The translations under genes were made by a program, and so were the position numbers. Source: Plotosus lineatus (lineage: Eukaryota > Chordata > Actinopteri > Siluriformes > Plotosidae). From it: a stretch of 64,000 bases of DNA. The notes under the pieces are model-generated. The model was not told the DNA's origin. It made no database searches and saw only the letters and a list, made by a program, of their open reading frames with translations. The stretch covers positions 19,152,001-19,216,000 of the forward strand of contig CM045731.1 of assembly GCA_024760905.1 (NCBI GenBank), in the 5' to 3' direction. Positions 54,713 to 64,000 of this stretch are shown piece after piece (the stretch's first letter is position 1; every line of letters begins with the position of its first letter).

Positions 54713-55594
54713 CCTTGTCAATTATACATAAATAGCAAATCTATTAGCACACATGTTTCCGTATAGTGTTGATTTTGCAAAATTATCACTAGGTTGTGCG
54801 ATGTAGATTTTTTTCCTTGACCTTCTATTCAATAATATTAATGATTTAGGAGTTTGACCTATCCATGCTTGTTCTGATGTCTTTGATAAAGTAAAGGTTG
54901 TCTGGTCTGGTATTATAATCAGTGTTATACAAGTTCTAACACTATTGTGTATGATAAATAAAATCTTATTACATAGCACAAATTTTCTGATTTTTGTACA
55001 TTTGCACAAGAAAAGGAATGTTTTTATAACTTTAGTGCACATTGCCTATTGTCTATTCCATTAGTGAATATAACACCACAATGTAGCCACTGGGTAGTGC
55101 GCTTACTGTTGTAGCCATACGATACACTATGGTGAGCAAAATGGTTTCCAAGACCAAACACAGATAAACAAATAAACAAATTCCTAAATCAACAGAGAAG
55201 AATCTGAAGTGAGACCAGACCAGATGGAAAGAAGAATTTTTCCGTTCGGTTTCACTTGGATTACTTCTGGGAAGATGGAATTTGACACACTGGCAATAAG
55301 AACAAAGTCGGAAAAAGCAAAATGAATGTAAGCTAATGCTTTGTTATGTTTTTATTTAAAAACATGCCGAACAAACAGCAGCAGCTCAAAACTCCTGCTG
55401 TGAAATTTTACGCATCATAATTAGATTCATTCAAGGTGTGTGATTGTTTTATGTTGTTGTGAAATATGGGCTGAATTTCATGGCTTATTAAAAGGCGCTA
55501 AAGTTTAATGCGTTTCATTTCAGTGAGTTAAGATTAATTATGATGAACCTCAAATATGATTCAGTACAGTTTAGATGAAAAGGGAAATTTTTGC
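54713..55594. other. No feature recognised
   Basis: AT-rich; nothing supportable. Confidence 0.4.
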
Positions 55595-56331
55595 TGGGAG
55601 ACTGTATCAGTGCAGGCTGTTTTCTAAACGAGTTCAACGGCACCCAGGTATGTGATTTGACCAAGCCCAAAAAGACTGAAAATTGCCAGGGGTCTGAGGG
55701 CGGAGCCATGGTGGGGGGACAAGGGGCTTGGACTATTAGCCAAAATGCATTACGTCAGCATAGTCAGCCAATCACAGTCCCCATTATTGCAGGGCACTCA
55801 TTAAAAAGTCGGATTCAGAATAAAACGAAATGAGATTTATTTAATGCATTTTTAACGAAAAAAAGATGGATTTTTTTTTTTTTGCCCCTGAAAATGAAAG
55901 ACGGAATTCCGTCTATAGACAGAAAAATCACATGTCTAGGCACCCTTGTGCACTTGAAAGACCGAAAGTCTGTATAACCCACAGCAAGTACACTACTTTT
56001 GCAAGTACACTACTTTCAGTATCGAGCGCTTCACATATTGTAAGCGTTGATTGACTGTTTTAAGCTTCATGTAAAGTAACTCGGTATAAATAAGTGACTT
56101 ATTTGAAATTAATGTTGATATTATTTGATATATTTGATGATATTTTACAATGTTATGTTTATAATAATTGATTTAGGGGTGTTTTATGAGATACGGTAAT
56201 GGTATTTATGGATGTATAGTACAGTATGAGAGTCATACATCACACGTCATACGTCACTGTAACAACTTGCGTTCACTTTCAACTTGCGTTCGGCCGTCTG
56301 GAACCAATTGAAAACGTAAGTCGGAGAGTGT
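55595..56331 (+). mobile_element. Tigger-like T2, copy 4, right part only, with MITE
   Basis: Collinear with 44030-44418: CAGTGCAGGCTG, CTTGAAAGACCGAAAGTCTG, CACAGCAAGTACACTACTTT, GGTGTTTTATGAGATACGGT, ending ACGTAAGTCGGAGAGTGTCC. Left end and coding start missing. A 292-bp MITE is inserted at 55646-55937. Confidence 0.75.
55646..55937. mobile_element. hAT-type MITE inside T2
   Basis: Inverted ends AGGTATGTGATTT and AAATCACATGTCT; duplication CGGCACCC (55638-55645) and AGGCACCC (55938-55945). Non-coding. Confidence 0.68.
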
Positions 56332-56596
56332 CCGTCTTTTTCTTCCTTTTGGCTTTTTCCCTTTTACTCGGGAGTCGCCACAGTGAATCATCTGATTCGC
56401 ACATTTGATTTAGCATAGGTTTTTACACCGGATGCCCTTCCTGTCACAACCCTTTTTTTAAGCAAGGGACAGAAACACCCTGACGGCTTTGCAGTCTTCT
56501 CTTTACGAAAGTCAGCAATGGTTCTTTTACATGAACCTCACACCATAGACAGTGAGAGACATGGCCGGCCTTTGATAACCCAGTTAGCTGCACTGG
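56332..56596 (-). repeat. SINE S1r, 5'-truncated
   Basis: Reverse tail TTTTACTCGGGAGTCGCCAC, body GATGCCCTTCCTGTCACAAC, GGTTCTTTTACATGAACCTC, GATAACCCAGTTAGCTGCAC. Inserted at the T2 right end; flanks GAGTGTCCGTCT and GAGCGTCTGTAA may be a decayed duplication. Confidence 0.82.
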
Positions 56597-56789
56597 GGAG
56601 CGTCTGTAATAGTTAAAAAGTTTTAGGTGTACACATCTTCACCATACATCTGTGCATATATGACAGTTATTTTTAGAGACAACGCTCTTCGTAAAACTCA
56701 AAACGTTGTTCTAGTAATGACTCAGGTCGCAAGCGTCCTCAGCCATCTCCATCACCTGGGCTGAGAATCCTAAGCATGCAACTAGATCG

Positions 56790-56948
56790 GTGCTTCTCAA
56801 TTATTTTCTGTCGCACCCCCCTAGGAACAGGAAACCATTTCGCCCCCCCTCCCCCCCTAAATAGTGTTATTTGTCTAAAAATTGTTACAAGTAATCCACT
56901 GCATACTGTATCCTTATTAACATAATACATCCTTATCATCATTATGTG
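56790..56948 (-). mobile_element. BED-finger hAT right-end fragment
   Basis: CGGTGCTTCTCAATTATTTT then the 3' region of the family in reverse (TAAATAGTGTTATTTGTCTA, CTGCATACTGTATCCTTATT). Directly abuts the LINE at 56949. Confidence 0.72.
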
Positions 56949-56949
56949 A

Positions 56950-57686
56950 ATACCCCAGACGCGACACAAGTCTAATAGTTCCAATCTGAAACGATTCGTA
57001 ACTGTATCTTGAGTTGCATGAGGGGCACGAAACGTGTCAATTTCATACAGGTCACCCAGGTGCAGAATAACATCCTCCTCATCATCAATGATAAAATCAT
57101 CATTAGTTCCGGTACGAGCATTAAAATCGCCGAATAGCATAAATTCAGTATCATCACCATGTTCATGTTTGAGAGTTGATAAATATTGATCTAAACTGTC
57201 CAATCCATTGTTTTCGGATACATACATTGATGAATTCTCAGGTAGAATGTAAACAAATCCCATTATGAATGGATTAACTCCTGTTGGTCTAACAATAAAA
57301 AATATAGAATTAACCCAGTTTTCACAAAGCCTTTTAAACATTTTAGACAAGGAATTACGAATATATACTGCAACACCTCCAGAAAAACGACCCGAGTCCT
57401 TTATACGTCTTGCTACAGATCCGAAACATACATAATTCTGCAAAAGATCCTGTACAAACAAATCGTCACTATGCATAGTTTCGATTAACCCTACTATATC
57501 AAAAGAACATAAATATTGAAGAAAATCAAAATCTATGTGAATGGATGCTAAGTGAATGGATACCATGAATGTTCCAGCTGCACACATGTACATACCCTGA
57601 TACAATGTTAAATCCGTTAATATCGTGTGTATGCTCAGTAGCTTGTGGGTCACTGCCACGCCTCTAACTAATACTAACATTGTCAC
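56950..57686 (-). pseudogene. LINE apurinic-type endonuclease, N-terminal two thirds
   Basis: Reads DIVGLIETMHSDDLFVQD (the metal-binding Glu), GRFSGGVAVYIRNS, GVNPFIMGFVYILPENSSMY, MLFGDFNARTGTNDDF (catalytic Asp and Asn) and LLDLCRVWGIH at the break. Frame is open to 56950, after which it runs into the hAT fragment. The C-terminal Asp-His motif is on the other strand at 58820-58990. In LINEs this enzyme nicks the target. Confidence 0.8.
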
Positions 57687-58473
57687 TCATCTCCAGTCCG
57701 GGAGAAAACCGCAGATCACAACGGTTATATTTCCGGTTTCTTCCAATCTCTGCAAGCTGGTCGTCCTTAAGAGTGAACACTTTATCCTCGATCACTAACT
57801 TGTCATAGGATAAGTATGCATCCTTTCCGTTTTTTCTGGCCTCGATAAAATACGGTATCAGTCCACTCCTGATGTGCCAAACTCGTCGTGTAAAGTCATT
57901 GACCACACGTTGTTCCAAATCCTTCAGTGTAGATCTCGATGCCTCCATTACTCCTGTCTTATCCCTATGATAACTAAACTTCACCATAATTGGTTTCATT
58001 AGGTTCTTTAATTTAAGTCTCTTTACCTGTTCAAACTTCACACTGCTTGAGTTATCAAACTTCACACTCTCTTTCAGAAAATTTCGCACAGTCTGCTCTG
58101 TCTCTTCCCACTTTTCTCCCACTGTTCCTTGAACGCCGTGAATGATTATGTTATTTCGTCGTATTTGAGCATCTTGGTTATCCAGAATGAATTCAAATGT
58201 CTCCAAGCGTGTTTTGAATGTTAAGTGCTCCTCTCTCAGAGCGTTGCAGTCCTCCCCGATTTCCTCAAACATCCGGTCAAACTTCTTGTTTAAAACGTTC
58301 AATTCAGATCTGATCAACTTCAACATTTGAGTCTGAGACACATTTTCTTCGCTCCCCTCCAGACCATAATTGTCTCTGTCCTCACCAAACTGCAATCTGG
58401 TTTGTCTCGTTGGCCAACCTTGCACTTTAGCCTGCTTCGGAGGTCCCAGGTTTGACTCAACGTCTCCACACAA
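57664..58473 (-). pseudogene. LINE ORF1 protein with 2A-like leader
   Basis: From 58470: CGDVESNLGPPKQAK. GDVESNLGP (58441-58467) is a 2A-type ribosome-skipping motif with Leu in place of the first Pro of NPGP. Then a coiled coil (MLKLIRSELNVLNKKFDRMF, LTFKTRLETFEFIL), an RRM-like segment starting NNIIIHGVQG and a C-terminal nucleic-acid-binding domain (IMVKFSYHRDKTGVMEASR), the order of L1-type ORF1p. Open for 268 codons to 57664, overlapping the endonuclease frame by 23 bases. Upstream (58742-58505, another frame) is a hydrophobic start, MMLVLSLILHLGSNCYD, so a frameshift lies near 58500. ORF1p coats the element RNA. Confidence 0.72.
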
Positions 58474-58816
58474 CTCTGCCGTGGAATAAACACCAACTTC
58501 AACACACCTTCATAATCGTCGTGAGCTCGGCAGACATCGTTTCTGGCCATGTAATACACGTTCCCAACGTCATAACAATTCGAGCCAAGGTGTAATATTA
58601 GGGACAACACCAACATCATTTTCAGGTATTTCACACACATGGAGCGCGACAGGCGTATTATCTTCAATTTACCCAAAATTCGTGGCTTTGTTGGTCCAAA
58701 ACAGCCGATACGAGCCCTCCATGTCAGCAGTGTGTCTCCCATGGCTCCTCCTTCCTTCTGCCGTACCTTGCTGTGTATTCACATTGTAAATGGACGCAAG
58801 TCATGAGACCCCAAAG

Positions 58817-58990
58817 GCGCTTTCACATGTATAACTCATAGAGGAACGAGCCTAGTCGATTATGTGTTAGCCTCTTCAAGCTTATTTGAAAAAAATAGTG
58901 ACCTTGTTGTAATATCAAGGACAGAATCCGATCACCTTCCAGTGACATGTCAACTTGATTTATCTTTTGATTTATATTTGTATGATACTG
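58817..58990 (+). pseudogene. LINE endonuclease C-terminal piece
   Basis: Plus-strand reading KGAFTCITHRGTSLVDYVLA, then SRTESDHLPVTCQLDLSFD. SDHLPV is the C-terminal Asp-His motif of LINE endonucleases. It continues the minus-strand fragment after a gap of about ten residues, and is then lost. Confidence 0.75.
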
Positions 58991-59280
58991 TAAACTCCAC
59001 TAACTATATAAAAAAAAGAACAATAAGACAGACAGATACATAGTAAGAAAAAAGGTGTGAGGAAAAATGGGATGCACAGAATTTAGATACAGACAGAAAA
59101 GATGAGGAAGGTAAAAAATAAAAAGATGAAAGGCAGGAGGAGAGAATAAACAGAAAGAAATAATCTAACAGGAAAATGTAGTGATGAATACGAAAGAAGG
59201 GAAGTAAGGAGGACAGAAAAGGAAGAATGCTGCAATTTGGGCAGGTATGACAAGCAAACAACACATTTGTCTCCATGTAG
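58991..59280. other. Purine-rich low-complexity DNA
   Basis: GA/AAG-rich plus strand (AGAAAGAAATAATC, GGAAGTAAGGAGGACAGAAA); creates a Phe/Leu/Ser-rich antisense frame. No gene. Confidence 0.45.
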
Positions 59281-59531
59281 TCTGTCTTCCTTTCGTCTTT
59301 TTCCCTTTTACTCGGGAGTCGCCACAGCGAATCAACTGATTCGCACGTTTGATTTGGCAGAGGTTTTTACGTCGGATGCCCTTCCTGACACAACCCTTTT
59401 AGCAAGGGACAGAAACACACTGACGACTTTGCAGCCTACTCTTTACGAAAGTCAGCAATGGTTCTTTTACATGCCTCTCACTATAGACAGAGAGAGCCAT
59501 GGCCCGCCTTTGATAACCCAGTTAGCTGCGG

Positions 59532-59569
<38 letters not shown>

Positions 59570-59643
59570 CAACCTTGTGGAGAGTGGGACTCGAACCCAC
59601 AACCTTTGGATCAGCGATCCAGCGCCCCATAGCACTAGACCAC
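59281..59643 (-). repeat. SINE S1r, full length with internal (TG)n
   Basis: Reverse S1r with tail TTTTACTCGGGAGTCGCCAC and intact tRNA head (GGGACTCGAACCCACAACC contains the B box; TAGCACTAGACCACC the 5' part). The segment between head and body has become a (TG)n run at 59533-59569. Confidence 0.88.
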
Positions 59644-59691
59644 CACCTGAAATTTGAACACAGCACTCATGACTGAGAACACTGCTCTTAC

Positions 59692-59823
59692 CTGACAGGC
59701 CCTCCAGAGATACTCAGCGAGGCGGACGATGTGAGAAAGGACGAGTTTAACAAGCACAGATCTGAGCGCACTGGCACCTCCGAGACTGATCAGACACTCT
59801 GTCAAATTCTCCTGCACAGCAAA
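59692..59823 (-). CDS. Host gene exon (132 bp, 44 codons), gene not identified
   Basis: On the minus strand a pyrimidine-rich acceptor (TTTGAAATCTTTCCCCACAG) precedes the exon and a consensus donor GTAAGAG follows CTGTCAG. Between them one frame only is open: FAVQENLTECLISLGGASAL, RSVLVKLVLSHIVRLAEYLW, RACQ. The exon is a whole number of codons (phase 0 to 0) and GC-rich with CpGs, unlike its AT-rich surroundings. The amphipathic helical look suits a HEAT/armadillo-like or other helical protein, but I do not recognise the gene. No second exon of it was found in the window, so the neighbouring repeats are probably intronic. Confidence 0.62.
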
Positions 59824-60534
59824 CTGTGGGGAAAGATTTCAAACAAGCCATCATTGACATGCACTTGACCCTGTCTCTTCCATAGTGAACTGATAACAGC
59901 CATGTCATGCATGCACAGTACAACACTCAGTCCCTTTGGGGTTTTTTGGTAAAGATAATAAGAACCTAATCATAAATGCGAAAACGTCAGACAATTTTTG
60001 CGATGTGATAAAATTCCACATGCCTACAGTTGAACTGGTTGTGTAAATATCGCTGTGCCGGCTTAAGCGGGCATCTCAGAATCACTTCTCCCTGATGCAT
60101 TATATCTGTGATGAATACCACTGAAAAAAAGCCTACATTTATTTTTTCATGCATTTTAAAACAGCCTATACTCCAATCTGTAAGTTACCTACGGCGCCAT
60201 TCAGATGCGAGCTGGGAGAGAAGAAAGAGATTCTGCATGAAAAGCTCTGAAAGGGTTGTGCTGGCCGTAAATACAGCATGGGTAAATTGACCTGGTACCT
60301 GAGAAGTGATGAGAAGCTGTTTGATTTCTTATTGAGCAACAGGGATGGCTAATGATGGGCCGGAAAAGAAGGATTCGTGTACTGGGCACTATTGCACTTT
60401 TTTTTTCTTTTTTAACATACAACTCAGCAGTGAGTTTTCAAATCTGGTGGCTTTTTGAAAAGACGTCATAATCCTGAGTACAAAGCACAAAAAAGCAAAG
60501 TTACCCACAGTGCGAACAGTCAGAAAACCTTTTA
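59824..60534. other. No feature accepted
   Basis: Presumed intron. A splice-like 23-nt segment at 60189-60211 was considered and rejected. Nothing else recognised. Confidence 0.35.
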
Positions 60535-60655
60535 TTGCAAATGGACTTACTGATCCAGAAGCCAGGAGTTCAATTCCTAGTACTATTAAGCTATCACTGT
60601 TGGGCTCTTGAGCAAGGCCCTTAACCGTCAAGTGCTCAGGAGGGTGTACACACAT
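60535..60655 (+). repeat. tRNA-SINE fragment
   Basis: CCAGGAGTTCAATTCCTAGT is B-box-like and is followed by CTTGAGCAAGGCCCTTAACC, a frequent segment of fish tRNA-SINEs. Family uncertain, perhaps S2. Confidence 0.42.
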
Positions 60656-60970
60656 ACATACCATATTCAACATCATAAACATCCTGCTCAAATAAAAGCC
60701 ACCCCCCCAATGTTTTTGATCTTACATCTAATAACTGCCCATGTGTACTGGTACCAAAATCGTAAATCAAAATTACCAATTTTATTCGATCAGTCTCTGT
60801 AACTATAAAATGAGGCGTCCACTGCCTGTAAAAGTGAGTTTACACAGTATTTCAAGACACCCTGCCACTGGGAACTGTCTATAAATGTTCATCAGTAACA
60901 ACACATTTGATTGTTCCGCCGTGCATTAAAATAAAAAAAAAGGAAAATATTTTGCTGTTTTCTCTTGGTA

Positions 60971-61113
60971 AATGTCCAACAACCGATGAACCATTAGAAA
61001 CTGCTACAGCAAAACAAAAATCGTATGCTCTGAATGAATGGAGCGATGAGCCAGATATGGACCGATCAAAAAGTGATGACAAGTATTTTTCACCCGATTC
61101 TCCTGCTCACTAA
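60971..61113 (+). pseudogene. T6 transposase C-terminal remnant, copy C
   Basis: CPTTDEPLETATAKQKSYAL then NEWSDEPDMDRSKSDDKYF, SPDSPAH, stop: the same acidic tail as copies A and B with a small insertion of AAAAATC. Confidence 0.55.
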
Positions 61114-61330
61114 CTTCAAACATTTAAGAACGTTCCTAGACATGTGCTTTTGTTTGTGTTCGTGTTGATTGGTTCGTCATGTGCTGAAATTGACATTTCT
61201 GTTGATTGGCTCAATTTTTCTTTCGGGAAAATATATAAAGGAACAGAACCAGAAGGGGAAAGTTAGAGGTCTTTTTTTTTTTTTTTTTTTAAATGCTGTT
61301 TTCTGTTTATTTTCAGCTTTCATGTAAGGA

Positions 61331-62401
61331 CAGTGGTACCTCACTTTACGAAATTAATCCGTTCCAGAGAATTTTTCTTAACCTGCATTTTTCGTAAATT
61401 GAAATCACATGTAAAACGTGTGATTCGTTCCAAGGCACCCAATACTACTCCCTTCTTCTTTTTTTACTTTCGGCTGCTCCCTTCAGGGGTCGCCACAGCA
61501 AATCATCCGCCTCCACCTCACCCTGTCCTCCGCATCTTCTTTTCTGACTCCAACGACCTTCATGTCTTCCTTCACCACATCCAAAAATCTCTTCTTTGGT
61601 CTTCCTCTAGGCCTTCTGCCTGGTAGTTCCAACCTCAGCATCCTACTGCCAATATACTCACTATCCCTCCTCTGTACATGTCCAAACCATCTCAATCTAA
61701 CCCAATACTACTACTCAATACTACCCAATACTACTATATTGCTATATATACTACTAAATAGACCCTAAGCCTTTTAAAAATTATAAAAGCATACCTTTTA
61801 AGACCTCCTTCTGCTTCAGTATCGTACCGATGGTAGAAAGGTTTGGCCATATTCCTTTGTGATATTACTCGAGGCCGTTTCTTCTCACTCGCACCGGAAA
61901 TCACACGTGTGCATGTGTGTGCGTTGACCATGTCTTCGTAGCAGTTATAATCTTGCAAATGTTTATGGAAGGTTAAAAGCCTGAGTCAAGAAATAAAGCA
62001 TAAAACAACAGTAACTCTGTCCTTTACATGAAAAGCATCATGGTAGATTCAGCTCCATAATAGGCAATAGAAGGTAGCTGCGTCATCCTTCCTAGCCAAT
62101 GGGATCCCTGTCCAAGATGGCGTCAGGTGGACCAGTCCAGGATGGCGCTCAAGTGAAGTCGACATGAACAGTTATTAGCCAATGGGAGGCCAGTGGGGCG
62201 GGATGTTTGAACGTCATTGATGGGAGAGCAGCTCGTGCATTGTTTGAATGTTTCAATGGCGCATTTTAATGTTTGAATTTTTAAGATAGTGCTTTCGTAA
62301 CGTGAACTTGTTTTGTATCCAGAGGCAAAAATATTAGGAAAATGCGTTTCGTAACCTACATTTTTCGTTTGGTGAGAATTTTGCAAAATGAGGGACCACT
62401 G
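61331..62401 (-). mobile_element. Tigger-like T3, non-autonomous, with RTE fragment inside
   Basis: Ends CAGTGGTACCTCACTTTACG and GCAAAATGAGGGACCACTG; TA follows at 62402-62403 (left side GA). Minus-strand coding remnant near 61880-61790 (KKRPRVISQRNMAKPFYHRY, DTEAEGGLKR) resembles the T4 N-terminus. An RTE LINE piece sits at 61450-61699. Confidence 0.8.
61450..61699 (-). mobile_element. RTE LINE 3'-end copy with target duplication
   Basis: Duplication ACCCAATACTACT at 61437-61449 and 61700-61712. Encodes only the last 70 codons (MRWFGHVQRRDSEYIGSRML to CCGDP), nearly identical to copy 1 at 9650-9858; tail (GAA)n in reverse. A short, young-looking insertion. Confidence 0.92.
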
Positions 62402-62552
62402 TAGTTTGGTTGATACCACAAAATGAATAAGACAAATACCAGTAAAACTCTTATTGTTTTGTCATTATTCATGTTTTCCACTGCGATAGTAAGTAGCACT
62501 TATCATCCCACTCCATTAGTAATCATTTTAATAAGCGCTCACCCACTCCAAT

Positions 62553-62940
62553 TTTTAGTTCAACGGCAACCTTTGTGAACTTGAAAGACGGAAGTTTGTG
62601 TAACCCACAGCAAGTACACTACTTTAGCAAGTAGACTACTTTCGGTTTTGAGTGCCTCACATATTGTGAGCGTTGATTGGATGTTTTAAGCTTCATGTAA
62701 AGTGACTCGGTATAAATAAATGACTTATTTGAAATTAATATGGATATATTTGATATTATTTTACAATGTTACATTTATAATAATTGATTTAGGGGTGTTT
62801 TATGAGATACAGTAATGGTATTCATGGCTGTATAGTACAGTATGAGCGTCATATGTCACACGTCACTGTCACAACTTACGTTCACTTTCAACTTGCGTTC
62901 GGCTGTCCGGAACCAATTAAAAACATAAGTCGGGGAACGT
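62553..62940 (+). mobile_element. Tigger-like T2, copy 5, right part only
   Basis: TTCAACGGCAACCTTTGTGA, CACAGCAAGTACACTACTTT, TAATTGATTTAGGGGTGTTT, ending AACATAAGTCGGGGAACGTC. Same right part as copies 3 and 4; start and coding region missing. Confidence 0.75.
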
Positions 62941-62944
62941 CTGA

Positions 62945-62962
62945 GATATATATGTATATATA

Positions 62963-62995
<33 letters not shown>

Positions 62996-63007
62996 TACAC
63001 ACACACA
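62945..63007. repeat. (TA)n(CA)n microsatellite
   Basis: ATATATAT then ACACACAC between T2 and T1. Confidence 0.9.
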
Positions 63008-63270
63008 GCAGGCCCTTGACTAGTCGCGGTTTTGCACTCGCGCCTGCCCATGTTCGCGAATTGCCGAGCAACTGTCAAGTGATTCAATTTCTGCCAATGG
63101 CTGTCCTCCTTCCTGCTGATTGGTTGAGATGATATATATGCCTCTTTTTCCTCATTCGCACACAAGTTGTCAATGAGCCTTTTTTTTAAAAGTGTATTTT
63201 AATTACCAGTTAAGGTCTATGATGCCACTCAAACGCCGGCGAAGCGCCAGAAAAAGGTAATGACGTTGGA
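63008..63270 (+). mobile_element. Tigger-like T1, left-end fragment (copy 3)
   Basis: CAGCAGGCCCTTGACTAGTC, TTGCCGAGCAACTGTCAAGT, CTCATTCGCACACAAGTTG and the coding start ATGCCACTCAAACGCCGGCG (63221) with a deletion, then KRQKKVMT-like residues. The right part is not continuous with it. Confidence 0.78.
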
Positions 63271-63500
63271 TGTCTCTTCTGAAGAAATAATACTTTCTCC
63301 TGAATAAACGACAGTTTCCTCTGAAGTGCCTGAAGTAGTATTAGTCTTTTTCAATTATTATTCCAGTACAGTACCGAAGTTAATGTTTAGAATGTATGTG
63401 TGTGTCTGTTTTCTTTCCGCTCCGACTGAGGGGTGTGACTGAGCTGCTCGGACTGAATGCAGTTCATACTTGAATGAAGTAATCTCATTTACTCCCTATA
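63271..63500. other. Unassigned, possibly T1 interior
   Basis: TCAATTATTATTCCAGTACAG at 63349-63369 recurs at 63838-63858, suggesting both belong to T1 interior. Nothing coding. Confidence 0.35.
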
Positions 63501-63950
63501 CAGGAGGCCCTCGACATTCGCAGGGGTTCAGTTCCAAGCCCTCCCGCGAATCGAGACAATCCGCGAGTTCTATACACGGAAGTAAAACCCCATGTATCAC
63601 GTCACATGCGCGAATGAGCGGCCGGAAGTAAAATACTATGTATCTATTACATGCGCTAAAATATGCTACTTAAACACATTCTATAGACAGTCTTACTCAT
63701 TAATTCAGTATTAATGTAGTAAAATGTAGTAATGATTAAGAAAAACTTTTCAATTTTTACTCTTATTTTTATTGATGATAAAATATAAACATTACACAGC
63801 ATATACTGTTGTAAAGCACTCATTTTAAAGTCTTTTTCAATTATTATTCCAGTACAGAACTTAAGTTAATGTTTGTGCTGAGATTTTATGTTCTGTAGCA
63901 TGTTTAACAAATGATACCAAAAGGATAAACTTTATTACGCTTCATGCCCT
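63501..63950 (-). mobile_element. Tigger-like T1, right-end part in reverse (copy 4)
   Basis: CAGGAGGCCCTCGACATTCG with TA before it, then the reverse of 54360-54600 (GCGCGAATGAGCGGCCGGAA, GTATCTATTACATGCGCTA, AGACAGTCTTACTCATTAAT). The left half, if present, lies beyond 64000. Confidence 0.78.
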
Positions 63951-64000
63951 TTTACATTGAACTTGGAGTGACGTCTCCAAGATGGCGCTGCATAGATGGC

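Larger units (their letters stand above)
56949..58990 (-). mobile_element. Non-LTR LINE, 5' half inverted relative to a 3' piece
   Basis: 56949-58745 is the 5' half on the minus strand (ORF1, then endonuclease as far as LLDLCRVWGIH). From about 58817 the plus strand continues the same endonuclease (KGAFTCITHRGTSLVDY ending SDHLPVTCQLDLSFD near 58970). So the outer left end and the plus-strand piece are neighbours in the parent element: the arrangement of a twin-priming 5' inversion. RT and 3' end are missing. Clade not fixed. Confidence 0.75.
60660..62552 (+). mobile_element. Tigger/pogo-like T6 copy C, with T3 inserted
   Basis: Begins ACCATATTCAACATCATAAA and follows copy A (TGATTGTTCCGCCGTGC, coding remnant at 60971-61113, poly(T) at 61271-61291). 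It resumes at 62404 with GTTTGGTTGATACCACAAAA and ends near ACCCACTCCAATTTTTAG, lacking the right TIR where T2 begins. Confidence 0.8.

Noticed and set aside
59481..59666. Cys/Val- or Thr/His-repeat reading frames at CA/TG runs (also 50639-50984 and 62856-63165)
   Set aside because: Pure translations of microsatellites.
60189..60211. Splice-like 23-nt micro-exon on the minus strand (pyrimidine-rich acceptor, GTAACTTA donor)
   Set aside because: Joined to the exon at 59692-59823 it closes the frame or forces stops in every phase, so it is not part of that gene as read.

Overview
The window looks like intronic or intergenic DNA of a ray-finned fish. The evidence is the repeat content: two Rex3 (RTE-clade) LINEs, a second RTE LINE with an AAG-rich tail, Tc1 elements with long inverted repeats, many Tigger/pogo elements with CENP-B-type N-termini, BED-finger hAT elements, L2 3' relics and tRNA-headed SINEs. 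The species cannot be fixed from this. The only host coding sequence I can support is one 132-bp minus-strand exon (59692-59823). Nearly everything else that reads as protein is transposon-derived and mostly broken.

Layout. 1-7.2 kb: a Tc1 copy split by a SINE, a BED-finger hAT inserted in an L2 relic and flanked by a 48-bp duplication, then a SINE and unannotated DNA. 7.2-16.7 kb: one pogo-like element swollen to about 9.5 kb by insertions of an hAT (itself carrying an RTE LINE), a Tigger (itself carrying another Tigger), a SINE, a full-length-like Rex3 and another SINE; most landed in an AT-rich minisatellite in the pogo 3' region. 17-26 kb: Tigger family T4, SINEs, and a Harbinger-like element (TAA target duplication) holding an hAT-like element and Tigger T5. 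27-34 kb: second Rex3, Tigger T2 with an embedded hammerhead ribozyme motif, and a Tc1 with all three catalytic acids. 34-42 kb: an hAT, two inverted T6 Tiggers around a SINE with a small MITE in it, a second BED-finger hAT, a pogo scrap and an inverted second T5. 43-50 kb: second T2 with a decayed hammerhead, a TE-poor stretch, a clean hAT MITE and an RTE LINE. 50-64 kb: a foldback element, T4, T1, a further T2, a LINE with a 2A-like ORF1 leader and a 5' inversion, the host exon, and T6 containing T3.

Family labels used here: T1-T6 are Tigger-like families defined by their terminal inverted repeats (TIRs); S1 is a tRNA-headed SINE occurring with two different 3' tails (S1r shares the RTE LINE tail, S1l has an L2-type tail); S2 and S3 are two other SINE families. 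How the parts relate: the RTE LINE is the likely mobiliser of S1r, L2 of S1l. The Tigger copies are non-autonomous, keeping TIRs and an N-terminal DNA-binding segment but not the DDE catalytic core. The most notable signal is a structurally complete hammerhead ribozyme motif (31734-31788) inside Tigger T2, with a decayed partner at the same left insertion junction in a second T2 copy.
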